The notes under the pieces are model-generated. The model worked only from the letters and a program-made list of their open reading frames with translations. It was not told the origin of the DNA and ran no database searches. From Hymenobacter oligotrophus (GTDB lineage Bacteria; Bacteroidota; Bacteroidia; Cytophagales; Hymenobacteraceae), in assembly GCF_003574965.1 (NCBI RefSeq), contig NZ_CP032317.1:3472001-3536000 (forward strand): a stretch of DNA of 64,000 nucleotides, given 5' to 3'. Positions 1 through 9,280 of the stretch are shown one piece after another. Within the stretch, counting starts at the first letter, position 1. Every line of letters starts with the position of its first letter. The translations under genes were made by a program, and so were the position numbers.

Positions 1-915
1 GGCGGTGCCATGGACTACACGGTGGTTGTTTCGGCTTCGGCCGCTGACCCCGCTCCGATGCAGTTCTTTGCCCCGTTCACGGGTGCTGCCATCGGTGAGT
101 TCTTCCGCGATACGGGTCGTCCGGCTCTGGTTGTGTACGACGACTTGTCGAAGCAAGCTGTGGCTTACCGCGAGGTGTCGCTGCTGCTGCGCCGCCCGCC
201 CGGCCGCGAAGCTTACCCTGGCGACGTATTTTACCTGCACAGCCGTTTGCTCGAGCGTGCCGCTAAAATCAACGCTTCGGACGACATCGCCCGTAACATG
301 AACGACCTGCCCGACAGCCTGCGTGGCCTCGTGAAGGGCGGTGGTTCGCTAACGGCTCTGCCCATCATCGAGACGCAAGCTGGTGACGTATCGGCTTACA
401 TTCCGACGAACGTAATTTCGATTACCGACGGTCAGATCTTCCTCGAAACCAACCTCTTCAACTCGGGCATCCGTCCGGCTATCAACGTAGGTATCTCGGT
501 ATCGCGTGTAGGTGGTTCGGCTCAGATCAAGTCGATGAAGAAAGTGGCTGGTACGCTGAAGCTGGATCAGGCCCAGTTCCGCGAACTGGAAGCTTTCGCC
601 AAGTTCGGCTCGGACCTCGATGCCTCGACCAAGCTCACCATTGAGCGTGGCCGCCGCAACCTCGAAATCCTGAAGCAGCCGCAGTTCTCGCCGGTAAAAG
701 TTGAAGACCAAGTAGCTATCATCTATGCTGCTACCAACGGTCTGCTCGACGCCATCCCGGTAAACCGCGTACGCGAGTTCGAGAAGGAGTTTACGCAGGT
801 GATGAACACCCGTCATGCCGACGTGCTGGCTGGCCTGAAGGCCGGTAAGCTCGACGATACCATTACGGGCACCATCCGCCAGGTGATCAAAGACCTGTCG
901 GCTTCTTACAAGTAG
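1..915 (+). CDS. atpA: ATP synthase F1 subunit alpha, C-terminal part (5' truncated by window)
   Basis: The last 304 residues of the regulatory/catalytic alpha subunit of F1 ATP synthase, on the cytoplasmic face of the inner membrane. The frame is open from base 1, so the gene starts upstream; the P-loop region is outside the window. Visible family landmarks are [27 protein letters not shown] near the start, then [11 protein letters not shown] and the arginine-finger segment GISVSRVGG. The end ([13 protein letters not shown]) looks complete. It is followed at 102 bp by atpG, so this is the usual alpha-gamma order. No CCTAGG motif occurs in it, unlike most genes here. Identification is secure. 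Confidence 0.97.
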   Translation, partial: GGAMDYTVVVSASAADPAPMQFFAPFTGAAIGEFFRDTGRPALVVYDDLSKQAVAYREVSLLLRRPPGREAYPGDVFYLHSRLLERAAKINASDDIARNMNDLPDSLRGLVKGGGSLTALPIIETQAGDVSAYIPTNVISITDGQIFLETNLFNSGIRPAINVGISVSRVGGSAQIKSMKKVAGTLKLDQAQFRELEAFAKFGSDLDASTKLTIERGRRNLEILKQPQFSPVKVEDQVAIIYAATNGLLDAIPVNRVREFEKEFTQVMNTRHADVLAGLKAGKLDDTITGTIRQVIKDLSASYK

Positions 916-920
916 TAATT

Positions 921-1007
921 AGTTGTCAGTTGTCAGTTGTTGGTTGTCAGTGTGGGGTAGTTCGACTACCCTGCACACACTGACAACTGATAACGGGCAA
1001 CTGACAA
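921..1007. repeat. Period-7 inverted-repeat element between atpA and atpG
   Basis: The spacer is made of degenerate TTGTCAG heptamers on the left (921-954) and their complement on the right (976-1007), around a small hairpin (955-961 with 965-971, loop TCG). GTTGTCAGTGTG at 943-954 pairs perfectly with 976-987. The element lies inside an operon and fills nearly all the space between the atpA stop and the atpG start. Confidence 0.8.
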
Positions 1008-1017
1008 CTCTTTTCAT

Positions 1018-1911
1018 ATGGCAAGCTTAAAAGAAGTCCGGGGCCGCATTCAGTCGGTAAGCTCGACGCAGCAAATCACCAAAGCCATGAAAATGGTGGC
1101 GGCAGCAAAGCTGCGCCGCGCGCAGGACAACATCATGCGCATGCGCCCCTACGCGCAACGCCTGAACAGCATCTTGGCTAATTTGTCGCAAGGCAATGCA
1201 GAGGACAGCGTGACCGGCGAATACGGCGTGGTACGCGAAGTGCGCCGCGTGCTGATCATTGCTGTTACGTCGGATCGTGGCTTGGCTGGTGCTTTCAACA
1301 GCAACATCTTCAAGGCTACGAACGCGCTGATTCAGGAACGCTACGCCGACCTGGCTGCCGCCGGCAACGTACGCGTGATGGCCATTGGCCGCAAAGCGCA
1401 CGATTACTTCGGCCGCCGTGGCCTGTTGGTGGGCAACCATACCAACGTATTCACGAACCTGTCGTTCGACACGGTGCGCGTGGCTGCTGAAGAGGCTATG
1501 GATGCTTTCCGGGCCGGGCAGTATGATCAGGTAGTGCTGGTGTACAACGAGTTTAAGAACGTGGCGACGCAGATTATCCGTACGGAGCAACTGTTGCCCA
1601 TTCTGCCGCCCGAAGCACCCGCCAACGCCGCTACCACCTCGAACCTGGACTACATTTTTGAGCCCAGCAAAGAGGAAATCGTGCTGACTTTGATTCCGAC
1701 GTCGCTGAAAATCCAGCTCTACAAAGCGGTGCTCGAAAGCAACGCTTCGGAACACGGTGCCCGCATGACGGCCATGGACAAGGCCACCGAAAACGCCGGC
1801 GAGTTGCTGAAAGCGCTAAAGCTAACCTACAACCGCGGCCGCCAAGCCGCCATCACGAACGAGATTCTCGAAATCGTGGGTGGTGCCGAAGCCTTGGCTG
1901 CCAGCCGCTAA
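1018..1911 (+). CDS. atpG: ATP synthase F1 subunit gamma
   Basis: 297-residue gamma subunit, the central rotor shaft of F1 ATP synthase that couples c-ring rotation to catalysis. The N-terminus ASLKEVRGRIQSV...QITKAMKMVAAAKLRRAQ and the C-terminus MTAMDKATENAGELLKAL...NRGRQAAITNEILEIVGGA are the two conserved helices that form the coiled-coil shaft. The length is normal for the family (about 290). The ATG at 1018 follows the repeat element that separates it from atpA. A strong terminator follows at 1932, so atpG is the last gene of this transcription unit. Confidence 0.97.
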   Translation: MASLKEVRGRIQSVSSTQQITKAMKMVAAAKLRRAQDNIMRMRPYAQRLNSILANLSQGNAEDSVTGEYGVVREVRRVLIIAVTSDRGLAGAFNSNIFKATNALIQERYADLAAAGNVRVMAIGRKAHDYFGRRGLLVGNHTNVFTNLSFDTVRVAAEEAMDAFRAGQYDQVVLVYNEFKNVATQIIRTEQLLPILPPEAPANAATTSNLDYIFEPSKEEIVLTLIPTSLKIQLYKAVLESNASEHGARMTAMDKATENAGELLKALKLTYNRGRQAAITNEILEIVGGAEALAASR

Positions 1912-1931
1912 ACCACAGGCTCAGACCTAGG

Positions 1932-1963
1932 AAAAGCCTGCCCCAGCCGGGGCAGGCTTTTTT
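1932..1963 (+). terminator. Intrinsic terminator after atpG
   Basis: Perfect 13-bp stem AAAAGCCTGCCCC / GGGGCAGGCTTTT with a 4-nt AGCC loop, followed by T residues. It lies 20 bp after the atpG stop and can also serve the convergent HAD gene. Confidence 0.9.
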
Positions 1964-2006
1964 GTTGATAGGCACCTAGGGCGTTGCCAAGGCAACCGGG
2001 CAGGCG

Positions 2007-2735
2007 CTACAGCTTGGCGTAGTTGCGCTCGGCAATGTGCTTGCCGGGCTTGGGCGTGTAAGGGTTTTGCTCCACGAGCGCCAACACGCGCTCGGGGGTA
2101 AGCTGGGTAAAGTCTTTCATGACGTGCATCGGCGCCTGAAACTTGTTGGCGCTTATGCTGGTGCTCAGGCAAATGCAGCGCATTTTGGCTTTGTAAGCGG
2201 CTTGCTCGCCCAGCACGGCATCCTCGAATACCACGCAGCGCTCCGGCGCAACGCCCAGCTGCCGGGCGCACTCGCTGAAGGTATCGGCGTGAGGTTTGCC
2301 GCGCTGCACATCGGCTTTGCCCACCACCACATCGAAGAAGCGGCGCAGGTTGAGGTGGTCGATGATATAGCCGATGGTTTCGGGGGCCGAGCCGGTACCT
2401 AGGGCTAGTTTGAAGCCGGCCGCGCGGGCTGCCTGCAAAAAGCCAGTGAGGCCGGCGGTTTCCTGGCGTTTGTCCCAGTAGAGCACGCGGTACAGAAACT
2501 CGCGGCGGTCGGCGTAGGTCTTGAGTTCCTTTTCGGGTACGGGGTTGCGGTATACGGTTTTGAGGATGTTGGTAGCCGGCATACCGTTCAGGCGCTGCAG
2601 CAACCCGAGGGCATTGGTTTGCAGGCCCAACTCGCGAAATAGCAGTTGAAAAGCTTTGGCTTGGTAGCGGGTGTTATCAATGAGGACGCCGTCCATATCG
2701 AAAATGAGGGCGCATTCGGAAGCACGGAGGGGCAT
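2007..2735 (-). CDS. HAD superfamily hydrolase, beta-phosphoglucomutase-like
   Basis: 242-residue cytoplasmic phosphatase or phosphomutase of the haloacid dehalogenase family. Motif I is FDMDGVLID (nucleophile Asp13, acid/base Asp15). A helical cap follows, then motif II (ALGTGSAPE), the motif III lysine in RGKPHADTF and motif IV VFEDAVLG. This order and the cap type fit subfamily IA (PGMB, phosphonatase, Gph). The substrate cannot be read from sequence. It is a single gene, convergent with atpG and divergent from pafA. Confidence 0.85.
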   Translation of the reverse strand: MPLRASECALIFDMDGVLIDNTRYQAKAFQLLFRELGLQTNALGLLQRLNGMPATNILKTVYRNPVPEKELKTYADRREFLYRVLYWDKRQETAGLTGFLQAARAAGFKLALGTGSAPETIGYIIDHLNLRRFFDVVVGKADVQRGKPHADTFSECARQLGVAPERCVVFEDAVLGEQAAYKAKMRCICLSTSISANKFQAPMHVMKDFTQLTPERVLALVEQNPYTPKPGKHIAERNYAKL

Positions 2736-2839
2736 AAAGCTAACTAGCAGTAGGAGTGAGGTAACCAGAGCGCGGCTGTGTGCGTGTACGAGAAGTTAGC
2801 TACCTAAGCTGCCATAGCCGGGCTTGGGCATTTGCCTGT

Positions 2840-2847
2840 TACCTTTG
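2840..2847 (+). promoter_or_regulatory. Bacteroidota -7 promoter element of pafA
   Basis: TACCTTTG matches the Bacteroidota primary sigma -7 consensus TAnnTTTG, 51 bp before the pafA ATG. I do not see a well-spaced -33 TTTG. Confidence 0.5.
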
Positions 2848-2898
2848 CGGCCGCAAACTTGGCCGGAGCCATGCCAGGCTACCAGCCCGCGTTTTTTT

Positions 2899-4620
2899 AT
2901 GCGAAACACTCTCTTGACTGGACTGCTGGCCGCGGCCACCTTGCTAGGTGGCCAGGCGCCGGCCATGGCGCAGAAGCCCAAAGCCGTACCTAGGCCCAAG
3001 CTGGTGGTCGGCATTGTGGTCGACCAAATGCGTTACGACTACTTGTACCGCTACTGGAACAAGTACGGCAACGACGGCTTCAAACGCCTGCTCGGGGAGG
3101 GTTTCAGCTACGAGAACACCCACTACAACTACGTGCCCACGTACACCGGGCCGGGCCACGCCAGCATTTACACCGGCACCACGCCCTCGGTGCACGGCAT
3201 TGTGGGCAACAACTGGTTTGTGCGCGAGGCCGGCAAAGGCACGTACGTAACCGACGACAAAAGCGTGCAGGCCGTGGGCGGCTCTCCGGCCGCGGGGCAA
3301 CAGTCGCCGCGCAACATGCTCACCACCACCATTACCGACGAGCTGCGCCTGGCCACAAACTTCGGCAGCAAGGTAATTGGCGTGTGCATCAAAGACCGGG
3401 GCTCGGTGCTGCCGGCCGGGCACGCAGCTTCGGCGGCGTACTGGTTCGATAACAGCAACGGCGCCTTCATCACGAGCACCTTTTACACCCAGCAACTGCC
3501 CGAGTGGGTGCAGCAGTTTAACCAGCGCAAACTGGCCGAACAGTACCTGGGCAAGCCTTGGGAAACGCTGCTGCCCATTACCGAATACACCGAAAGCACC
3601 GCCGACGACGTGCCGTGGGAAAACACGTTTCGGGGCGAAGCCAAACCCGTATTCCCGCACAATTTGCCAGCCTTGAGCGGCGTGGCTCCGGCCGATGTGC
3701 GCAAAACCATGCAGGCCGCCGGCGAAAAGGTGCCCAGCACCAACCTCGACCTCATCCGTACAACGCCTTTTGGCAACACGCTCACGCTGGATTTTGCGCT
3801 GGAAGCCTTGCGGGCCGAAAACATGGGTAAAGGCGACCAAACCGATTTCTTGGCGCTGAGTTTTTCCTCGACGGACTACGTGGGCCACCACTTTGGTACC
3901 AATGCTATCGAAACGGAGGATACCTACCTGCGCCTCGACCGCGACATTGCCCGCCTGCTGGCGTACCTCGACAAAAACATCGGCAAAGGCCAGTCGTTGG
4001 TGTTTCTGTCGGCCGACCACGGCGCGGCGCACTCCACGGAGTTCTTGCGCAGCCAGCGCCTGCCCGGCAACGGCGTGGGCGTTACGCTGATGCGCGACTC
4101 GTTGCAGCGCGAACTGGCGCGCCGCTTCGGGCCGGGCCAGTGGGTGCTGAGCTACGAAAACCAGCAGGTGTACCTCAACCGGCCACTACTGGCGCAAAAG
4201 AAAATCGACCTGTACCAGATGCAGCAGGAAGTGGCGGGCATCATGACGCAGTTTGCCGGCGTTACGCGCGCCATAACAGCCACCGACCTCGAAAAATCGC
4301 ACTGGGAAAGCGGCATGCTGATGTACCTCGAGAACGGATACTTCCCGAAGCGCAGCGGCGACGTGATGGTGGTGCTGGCCCCGGGCTGGCTGGAGGCCTA
4401 CGGCTACCCCGTGGTAAAGGGCACCACGCACGGCTCGTCGGGCGCATACGATACGCACGTACCTTTGCTGTTCTGGGGGTGGCGCGTGCCGCGCGGCGAA
4501 TCGGCCCACCCGGCGCGCATTACCGATATTGCACCCACCTTGGCGCGCTTCCTGCACATACAGGAGCCCAATGGCTGCACCGGCCAACCCTTGCAGGAGG
4601 TGCTCCGCAAGAAGAAATAA
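2899..4620 (+). CDS. pafA: Alkaline phosphatase PafA-type (type I phosphodiesterase superfamily)
   Basis: 573-residue exported phosphate monoesterase that releases phosphate from organic esters. The ATG at 2899 was chosen because it begins a signal peptide ([18 protein letters not shown]...AMAQ); upstream in-frame starts lack one. The metal ligand Asp42 is in VVDQMRYDY. The nucleophile Thr83 is in [12 protein letters not shown], followed by the Asn of [19 protein letters not shown] carries the Lys/Arg pair typical of PafA. Further ligands are in [15 protein letters not shown] and [12 protein letters not shown]. Length fits the family. It stands alone between a HAD gene and ppa. Confidence 0.9.
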   Translation: MRNTLLTGLLAAATLLGGQAPAMAQKPKAVPRPKLVVGIVVDQMRYDYLYRYWNKYGNDGFKRLLGEGFSYENTHYNYVPTYTGPGHASIYTGTTPSVHGIVGNNWFVREAGKGTYVTDDKSVQAVGGSPAAGQQSPRNMLTTTITDELRLATNFGSKVIGVCIKDRGSVLPAGHAASAAYWFDNSNGAFITSTFYTQQLPEWVQQFNQRKLAEQYLGKPWETLLPITEYTESTADDVPWENTFRGEAKPVFPHNLPALSGVAPADVRKTMQAAGEKVPSTNLDLIRTTPFGNTLTLDFALEALRAENMGKGDQTDFLALSFSSTDYVGHHFGTNAIETEDTYLRLDRDIARLLAYLDKNIGKGQSLVFLSADHGAAHSTEFLRSQRLPGNGVGVTLMRDSLQRELARRFGPGQWVLSYENQQVYLNRPLLAQKKIDLYQMQQEVAGIMTQFAGVTRAITATDLEKSHWESGMLMYLENGYFPKRSGDVMVVLAPGWLEAYGYPVVKGTTHGSSGAYDTHVPLLFWGWRVPRGESAHPARITDIAPTLARFLHIQEPNGCTGQPLQEVLRKKK

Positions 4621-4711
4621 GCTCAGCCTTTCGGCTGCTACTCTCGTACAAACTCATCCTTTACCCGGCGGAGGCTGCTTTTGTTGGCCCGTCATACTCT
4701 CATCATTTGCA

Positions 4712-5299
4712 ATGGCTCACTCTCACTCCACTACGCATTTCAACCCCTGGCACGATGTAAACTACGGTTCCAAAGCGCCGCAGACCGTAAACGCCATCAT
4801 CGAAATTCCGAAGGGTTCAAAGGGTAAGTACGAGCTCGACAAAGACAGCGGCCTGCTGAAGCTCGACCGCGTGCTGTTTTCGGCTGTGCACTACCCGGCT
4901 GCTTATGGCTTTATTCCGCAAACCTACTGCGACGACAAAGACCCCCTCGACGTGCTGGTGCTGTGCTCGGTTGACGTGGTGCCGATGTGCCTGATTGAGG
5001 CCAAGGTGATTGGCGTGATGCAGATGATCGACAACAACGAGGAGGACGACAAAATCATTGCCGTAGCTGCCAACGACGTGTCGATGAACCACTACAACGA
5101 TATTTCGGAGCTGCCCCCGCACACCCTGCTCGAAATGCGCCGCTTTTTTGAGGATTACAAAGCCCTCGAAAACAAGCAGGTGGTAGTAGAAAAATTCATG
5201 GGCCGCGAAGAGGCATACAAGATTGTGCAGGACAGCTTGCGCCTGTACGACGAAACCTTCCGCCACAAAAACCACCAAGCCCAGCTTTCTATGCTCTAG
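4712..5299 (+). CDS. ppa: Inorganic pyrophosphatase, family I
   Basis: 195-residue soluble pyrophosphatase, which hydrolyses PPi to phosphate and so drives biosynthetic reactions. The family signature DDKDPLD is at residues 74-80, with metal-binding Asps. [12 protein letters not shown] and [11 protein letters not shown] are the other conserved active-site segments. The ATG at 4712 gives the usual N-terminus; an in-frame extension upstream overlaps pafA and is not conserved-looking. A CCTAGG site starts 3 bp after the stop and a strong hairpin follows. Confidence 0.95.
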   Translation: MAHSHSTTHFNPWHDVNYGSKAPQTVNAIIEIPKGSKGKYELDKDSGLLKLDRVLFSAVHYPAAYGFIPQTYCDDKDPLDVLVLCSVDVVPMCLIEAKVIGVMQMIDNNEEDDKIIAVAANDVSMNHYNDISELPPHTLLEMRRFFEDYKALENKQVVVEKFMGREEAYKIVQDSLRLYDETFRHKNHQAQLSML

Positions 5300-5331
5300 G
5301 CCCTAGGTGCCGTTGGCTTAGCGGCGCTGTG

Positions 5332-5380
5332 CCAGCAAAAAGCCCCTGTCCCCGTCCGGGGGGCAGGGGCTTTTTGCTGG
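5332..5380. terminator. Bidirectional-type terminator after ppa
   Basis: A perfect 17-bp stem (5332-5348 with 5364-5380, outer part CCAGCAAAAAGCCCCTG) with a further C/G-rich inner pairing. The A-tract in the left arm mirrors the T-tract in the right arm, so it could work in both directions. Confidence 0.85.
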
Positions 5381-5453
5381 CTGTTGGGGTTTAGGTATCA
5401 CATTTTTGGCCGCGGGGGCGTACACGCTTTCAGACGTTCCTTTCCGGCTCTTC

Positions 5454-6137
5454 ATGACGCAACAAACTCCCCGCAGCCCACTTGGGCGCTTTCTGTACCA
5501 AAATGGCCTGTCGCTTACGGTTGGCATGCTCACGCTGATTACGCTGGTGGGCCAAACCCTAACCGGCCACCACGACTACAACGACGAGCTGCAGCAGCTA
5601 AACCGACCCGCGCTGAGCCTGAGCGAGTACGTAACCTCGGGCCACTGGCTGGAGGCCACGTTTGAAAACTGGGAAAGCGAGTTCCTGCAGATGGCTCTGT
5701 ACGTTCTGCTGACCGTGAAGCTGCGCCAGAAAGGCTCGGCCGAATCGAAAAAACTCGACGAAGAAGAGGAAGTGGACCGCGAGCCAAACCCCTACGACGA
5801 CGACGCCCCGTGGCCCGTGAAACAGGGCGGCGCGGTGCTGTGGCTTTACAAACATTCGCTGAGTTTGGCTTTTCTGGTGCTGTTTATGGCGTCGTTCTTC
5901 CTGCACGCCGTGGGCGGCTCCGAGGTTTACAACATCGAGCAGCAAGCCCACGGCCAGCCCACAGTGGATGTGTGGGGTTACTTGGGCACGGCACGCTTCT
6001 GGTTCGAATCGTTTCAGAACTGGCAGAGCGAGTTTCTGAGCATTGTTTCGATCGTGGTGCTGACGATCTGGCTGCGGCAGTACGGCTCGCCTGAGTCGAA
6101 ACCGGTAGACGCGCCGCACAGCGAAACGGGCAAGTAG
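5454..6137 (+). CDS. DUF6766 family membrane protein with internal duplication
   Basis: 227-residue integral membrane protein that I place in DUF6766; function unknown. It is two copies of one unit. LYQNGLSLTVGMLTL (from residue 14) matches LYKHSLSLAFLVLF (from 131). FENWESEFLQ...LRQKGSAESK (about 70-99) matches FQNWQSEFLS...LRQYGSPESK (about 187-216). Each unit has two predicted membrane helices, and an acidic linker (DEEEEVDREPNPYDDD) joins them. The start at 5454 (MTQQTPRS) is preferred over an upstream in-frame ATG at 5406. Confidence 0.7.
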   Translation: MTQQTPRSPLGRFLYQNGLSLTVGMLTLITLVGQTLTGHHDYNDELQQLNRPALSLSEYVTSGHWLEATFENWESEFLQMALYVLLTVKLRQKGSAESKKLDEEEEVDREPNPYDDDAPWPVKQGGAVLWLYKHSLSLAFLVLFMASFFLHAVGGSEVYNIEQQAHGQPTVDVWGYLGTARFWFESFQNWQSEFLSIVSIVVLTIWLRQYGSPESKPVDAPHSETGK

Positions 6138-6212
6138 CGCCGGGCCAGCAGCGGCTAACAGCCCCAGCGAACGTATTTTGCGCCTTTAACCGCTCAGTTG
6201 CTGCTCGCCGCA

Positions 6213-7136
6213 ATGCCTCCTCAACACGCCGCCGCGCCGTCGTCATCTGCCCTGGGGTACCGGCGGCCATGGTTTTGGGCTGTGACCGATGCGGTGCTGT
6301 ACGGCAACGGGCTGGTAGCGGCCGCAGCCGCGATTTTGGTAATGGCCTCGGGTCGGTACTGGCAGCAAGCGCTGCCGCTTTCGGTGCCGGCGCTGGTGTT
6401 GGCTGCCACGATGTTTGTGTACAATCTCAACGGAGCCCGGCGCCACAACCTACGCCTGCCGCCCCACGTGCCGGCCCGCCGCCGCTGGATTGTGCAGCAC
6501 CGCCCGTTGCTGCTGTCGGTGGTGTTGGCCTCGGCGGCTGTGGTAGTGGCCTTGTATCTTACAAGCCCCTTTATCGAGCGGCTAACGTGGTTTCTGGGGC
6601 ACTTGGCATTGCTGTCGTTGGCGTACTCGTGGCCGGTGCTGCCGGGGCGCGACGGCGGCCGCCGCCGGGGCCTGCGCGACATTCCGGGGCTGAAAACGCT
6701 GCTGATCGGCTACGTTTGGAGCGCCGTTACGGTATGGCTGCCGGCGCTTTGCCTGGGCCTCAGTATCGATACTGCGGCCGTTTGGCTGCTGTTTGGGCGC
6801 CGCTTTTTCTTTATTCTGGCTATTGCGTTGGTGTTCGACCTGCGCGACGTGAGCCGCGACCGGCGCGCGGGCACCGCCACGCTGCCTGTGCTGCTGGGCT
6901 ACGAGCGCGGCCGCTACGTGGCCCTAGGTTGCGTAGTAGCCTCAGCAGCGCTGGTGCTGCCGGGCTTGGCACTTGCGGGGCAAATGGTGCTGGCTGTGCC
7001 TACGCTGCTTACGGCTTTGGTGGTGTGGTTTGCTAATGAAGCCCGCTCCGACTACTACTACGCGCTGCTGGCCGATGGCCTACTGCTGGTGCAGGCCGGG
7101 GCGTTGTTTGTAGCTGCTGCGGGCACTGCCACCTAG
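6213..7136 (+). CDS. UbiA-like prenyltransferase family membrane protein
   Basis: 307-residue polytopic protein resembling UbiA prenyltransferases, which attach isoprenoid chains to aromatic or lipid acceptors. The second Asp motif is clear: FDLRDVSRDRRAGTATLPV. The first motif, normally NDxxDxxxD, appears only as YNLNGARRHN and lacks the aspartates. It may therefore be a divergent or catalytically altered member. The ATG at 6213 was chosen over a TTG 15 bp upstream. Its TAG stop (7134-7136) lies inside a CCTAGG palindrome. Confidence 0.7.
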   Translation: MPPQHAAAPSSSALGYRRPWFWAVTDAVLYGNGLVAAAAAILVMASGRYWQQALPLSVPALVLAATMFVYNLNGARRHNLRLPPHVPARRRWIVQHRPLLLSVVLASAAVVVALYLTSPFIERLTWFLGHLALLSLAYSWPVLPGRDGGRRRGLRDIPGLKTLLIGYVWSAVTVWLPALCLGLSIDTAAVWLLFGRRFFFILAIALVFDLRDVSRDRRAGTATLPVLLGYERGRYVALGCVVASAALVLPGLALAGQMVLAVPTLLTALVVWFANEARSDYYYALLADGLLLVQAGALFVAAAGTAT

Positions 7137-7145
7137 GGCTGCGCT

Positions 7146-8660
7146 TCAGAGCGTACGGGGCGTGGTAAGCTCGTGCAGTGCCCGGCCGATGTAGCGCGGC
7201 AAGTCGCCGGCAATTAGGCCTGCTTGTCCGGTATCGGCTGCGGCCAAATCGGCGGCGCGGCCGTGGGCGTACATGCCGAGCAGCGCAGCATCGAGGGGCC
7301 CTAGGTGCTTGTCGGCCCGCAAAGCCGTGAGCAGCCCCGTGAGCACATCGCCGCTGCCGCCGGTGGCCATGCCGGGGTTGCCGGTGGTGTTGAAATACAG
7401 CTCACCTTCGGGCGTGGCGAGGCAGGAGTAGGCGCCCTTTAATACCACGTAGCAACCGTAGTGCCGGGCAAAGTTGCGCAGCAGCTCCAGGCGGTGGTAA
7501 TCGTTGTGGGCGGGCTGGGTAAGGCGCTCGAACTCTTTGGGGTGCGGCGTTAAAATAGTGTTGGGTGGCAGCAGGTCGAGCAGGCTGCGGTTGGCACCCA
7601 GGAGGTTTAGCGCGTCGGCATCGAGCACCAGCGGCACTTTGGCGGTGCACAGCAGTTCTTCAAGCACAGCGCGGGTATCGTCGTCTTGCCCGATGCCGGG
7701 GCCCATGCCCACAGCGGCGTAAGGTTTTAGCTCGGGCAGGTTGCTGAGGTGAGTTTTGCACTCATCGGGCAGGCACATGGCCTCAGGCACGGTGCTCTGC
7801 AGCACGGCGTAGCCCACAGCGGGCACGCTCACCGTCAGCAGCCCTACGCCGCCGCGCAGGCAGGCGTGCGCCGCCAACACGGCAGCGCCCACTTTGCCGC
7901 GGCTGCCCGCCAGCAACAGTGCGTGCCCAAAAGTACCTTTGTGGGCAAAGGTGGCGCGGGCGGGCAGGCGGCCGGCCAGCAGCGCGGCATCAACCAAGTG
8001 CATAGTGGCCGGCACTTCGGCTAGGTACCTAGGGCTAAGGCCGATGGGCACGGCATGCCATTGCCCTACAAACTCGGCGTTTTGCGGCAGCAGCAGAGCC
8101 AGTTTAGGAAGCTCGAAACAGACGGTATGCCGGGCCTTCACTACGGAGCTGCCAGTGGGCTGCGGCGCATCGGCAAACAAACCCGAGGGCACATCGATGC
8201 TCACCACGCGGGCCCCGGCGGCGTTGAGGTGCTGCACCAAGGCGGCCGCGGTGCCCTCGAGCGGGCGGCTAAGCCCCGTGCCAAACAGCGCATCAACCAC
8301 AACAGTGGCCGGGTCGATAGCCGGAAACTGCCCGAGGTGCCACTCGGTTACGGGTACCTCGGCGGGTACTCGGGCACGGTTCAGCTCCCAATCGGCGGAG
8401 TGCTGCGCGGCGGGCAGCAAGCCTACCTGCACGGAGTAGCCCTGTTGGTGCAGCAGGCGCGCGGCCGCCAAGCCGTCGCCGCCGTTGTTGCCGGGGCCGC
8501 ACAGCACCAATACGGGCGCAGCGGCAGGGGCGAGGCGGGCCTTCAGCCAGGTTGCCAAGGCCGTGGCGGCGCGCTCCATCAGCTCGGCCGAGGCAATGCC
8601 TTCTTCTCGGATGGTGGCCGCATCGGCTTCGCGGGTTTGGGCGGCGGTGAGTAGCTTCAT
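7146..8660 (-). CDS. nnr: Bifunctional NAD(P)H-hydrate epimerase / ADP-dependent dehydratase
   Basis: 504-residue metabolite-repair enzyme. The N-terminal half (YjeF_N, about 1-215) epimerises R to S hydrated NAD(P)H and shows VLCGPGNNGGDG near residues 52-63. The C-terminal half (ribokinase-like, about 230-500) dehydrates the S form with ADP. It shows GMGPGIGQDD, LDADALNLL, LTPHPKEFERL and TGNPGMATGGSGDVLTG, the nucleotide and catalytic loop. Full length for the fused form. It ends 9 bp from the convergent UbiA-like gene and is divergent from msrB. Confidence 0.95.
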   Translation of the reverse strand: MKLLTAAQTREADAATIREEGIASAELMERAATALATWLKARLAPAAAPVLVLCGPGNNGGDGLAAARLLHQQGYSVQVGLLPAAQHSADWELNRARVPAEVPVTEWHLGQFPAIDPATVVVDALFGTGLSRPLEGTAAALVQHLNAAGARVVSIDVPSGLFADAPQPTGSSVVKARHTVCFELPKLALLLPQNAEFVGQWHAVPIGLSPRYLAEVPATMHLVDAALLAGRLPARATFAHKGTFGHALLLAGSRGKVGAAVLAAHACLRGGVGLLTVSVPAVGYAVLQSTVPEAMCLPDECKTHLSNLPELKPYAAVGMGPGIGQDDDTRAVLEELLCTAKVPLVLDADALNLLGANRSLLDLLPPNTILTPHPKEFERLTQPAHNDYHRLELLRNFARHYGCYVVLKGAYSCLATPEGELYFNTTGNPGMATGGSGDVLTGLLTALRADKHLGPLDAALLGMYAHGRAADLAAADTGQAGLIAGDLPRYIGRALHELTTPRTL

Positions 8661-8784
8661 GCCGGTAGCTTACGCAGATTTTGGCGGATGGCCCAACCCT
8701 AGGTGCAGCGGCCGCGCTAAACCGCAGGCAGGGTTAAGCCGTTGCTAGCTATTCTGGTTTTCCTCTGAACCTAACCCCTCTGCC

Positions 8785-9243
8785 ATGACAACCTGGGCCG
8801 ACGTAATTCGCTTTTCCAATAACGGGGTGCCCGCGCCCGAGCGCCGCGTGGAAAAAACCGATGCCGAGTGGCGCGAGCAACTCACCCCCGAGCAGTACCG
8901 CATCACGCGCCAGCACGGCACCGAGCGCGCCTTTACGGGCGAGTACTGCGAGGCGCACGACCCCGGCCTGTACGCCTGCGTGTGCTGCGGCACGCCCTGC
9001 TACGATTCAGGTACTAAGTTCGAATCGGGCACGGGCTGGCCGAGCTTTACCGAGCCGGTGAAAGACAACGTGGTGAAGTACAAGAAGGACAGCAGCTACG
9101 GCATGGTGCGCGTGGAGGTGCTCTGCAACGTGTGCGATGCCCACCAGGGCCACGTGTTTCCCGATGGCCCCGCACCCACCGGCTTGCGCTACTGCATCAA
9201 CTCGGCCGCCGTGAAGCTGGTAGACCAAGAAGCCAACGCCTAG
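8785..9243 (+). CDS. msrB: Peptide-methionine (R)-S-oxide reductase
   Basis: 152-residue cytoplasmic enzyme that repairs methionine-R-sulfoxide in proteins. The structural zinc site is formed by Cys65/Cys68 (ACVCCG) and Cys114/Cys117 ([10 protein letters not shown]). The catalytic Cys137 is in [19 protein letters not shown] is the conserved substrate loop. No fused MsrA domain. Divergent from nnr, convergent with the GNAT gene. Confidence 0.95.
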   Translation: MTTWADVIRFSNNGVPAPERRVEKTDAEWREQLTPEQYRITRQHGTERAFTGEYCEAHDPGLYACVCCGTPCYDSGTKFESGTGWPSFTEPVKDNVVKYKKDSSYGMVRVEVLCNVCDAHQGHVFPDGPAPTGLRYCINSAAVKLVDQEANA

Positions 9244-9280
9244 CGGCCAGGGGCACACATCAACTAGGCGTCCGCCGTGC

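Noticed and set aside
921-1007. Repeats at 921-1007, 53868-53958 and 55378-55474 as a CRISPR array
   Set aside because: There are no constant repeats with unique spacers, and no cas genes; the units are 7-8 bp and degenerate.
2944-4032. 362-codon open frame on the minus strand, antisense to pafA
   Set aside because: It mirrors codon bias of the plus-strand gene; the translation is rich in Val, Gly, His and Arg with no domain, and pafA is clearly the real gene.
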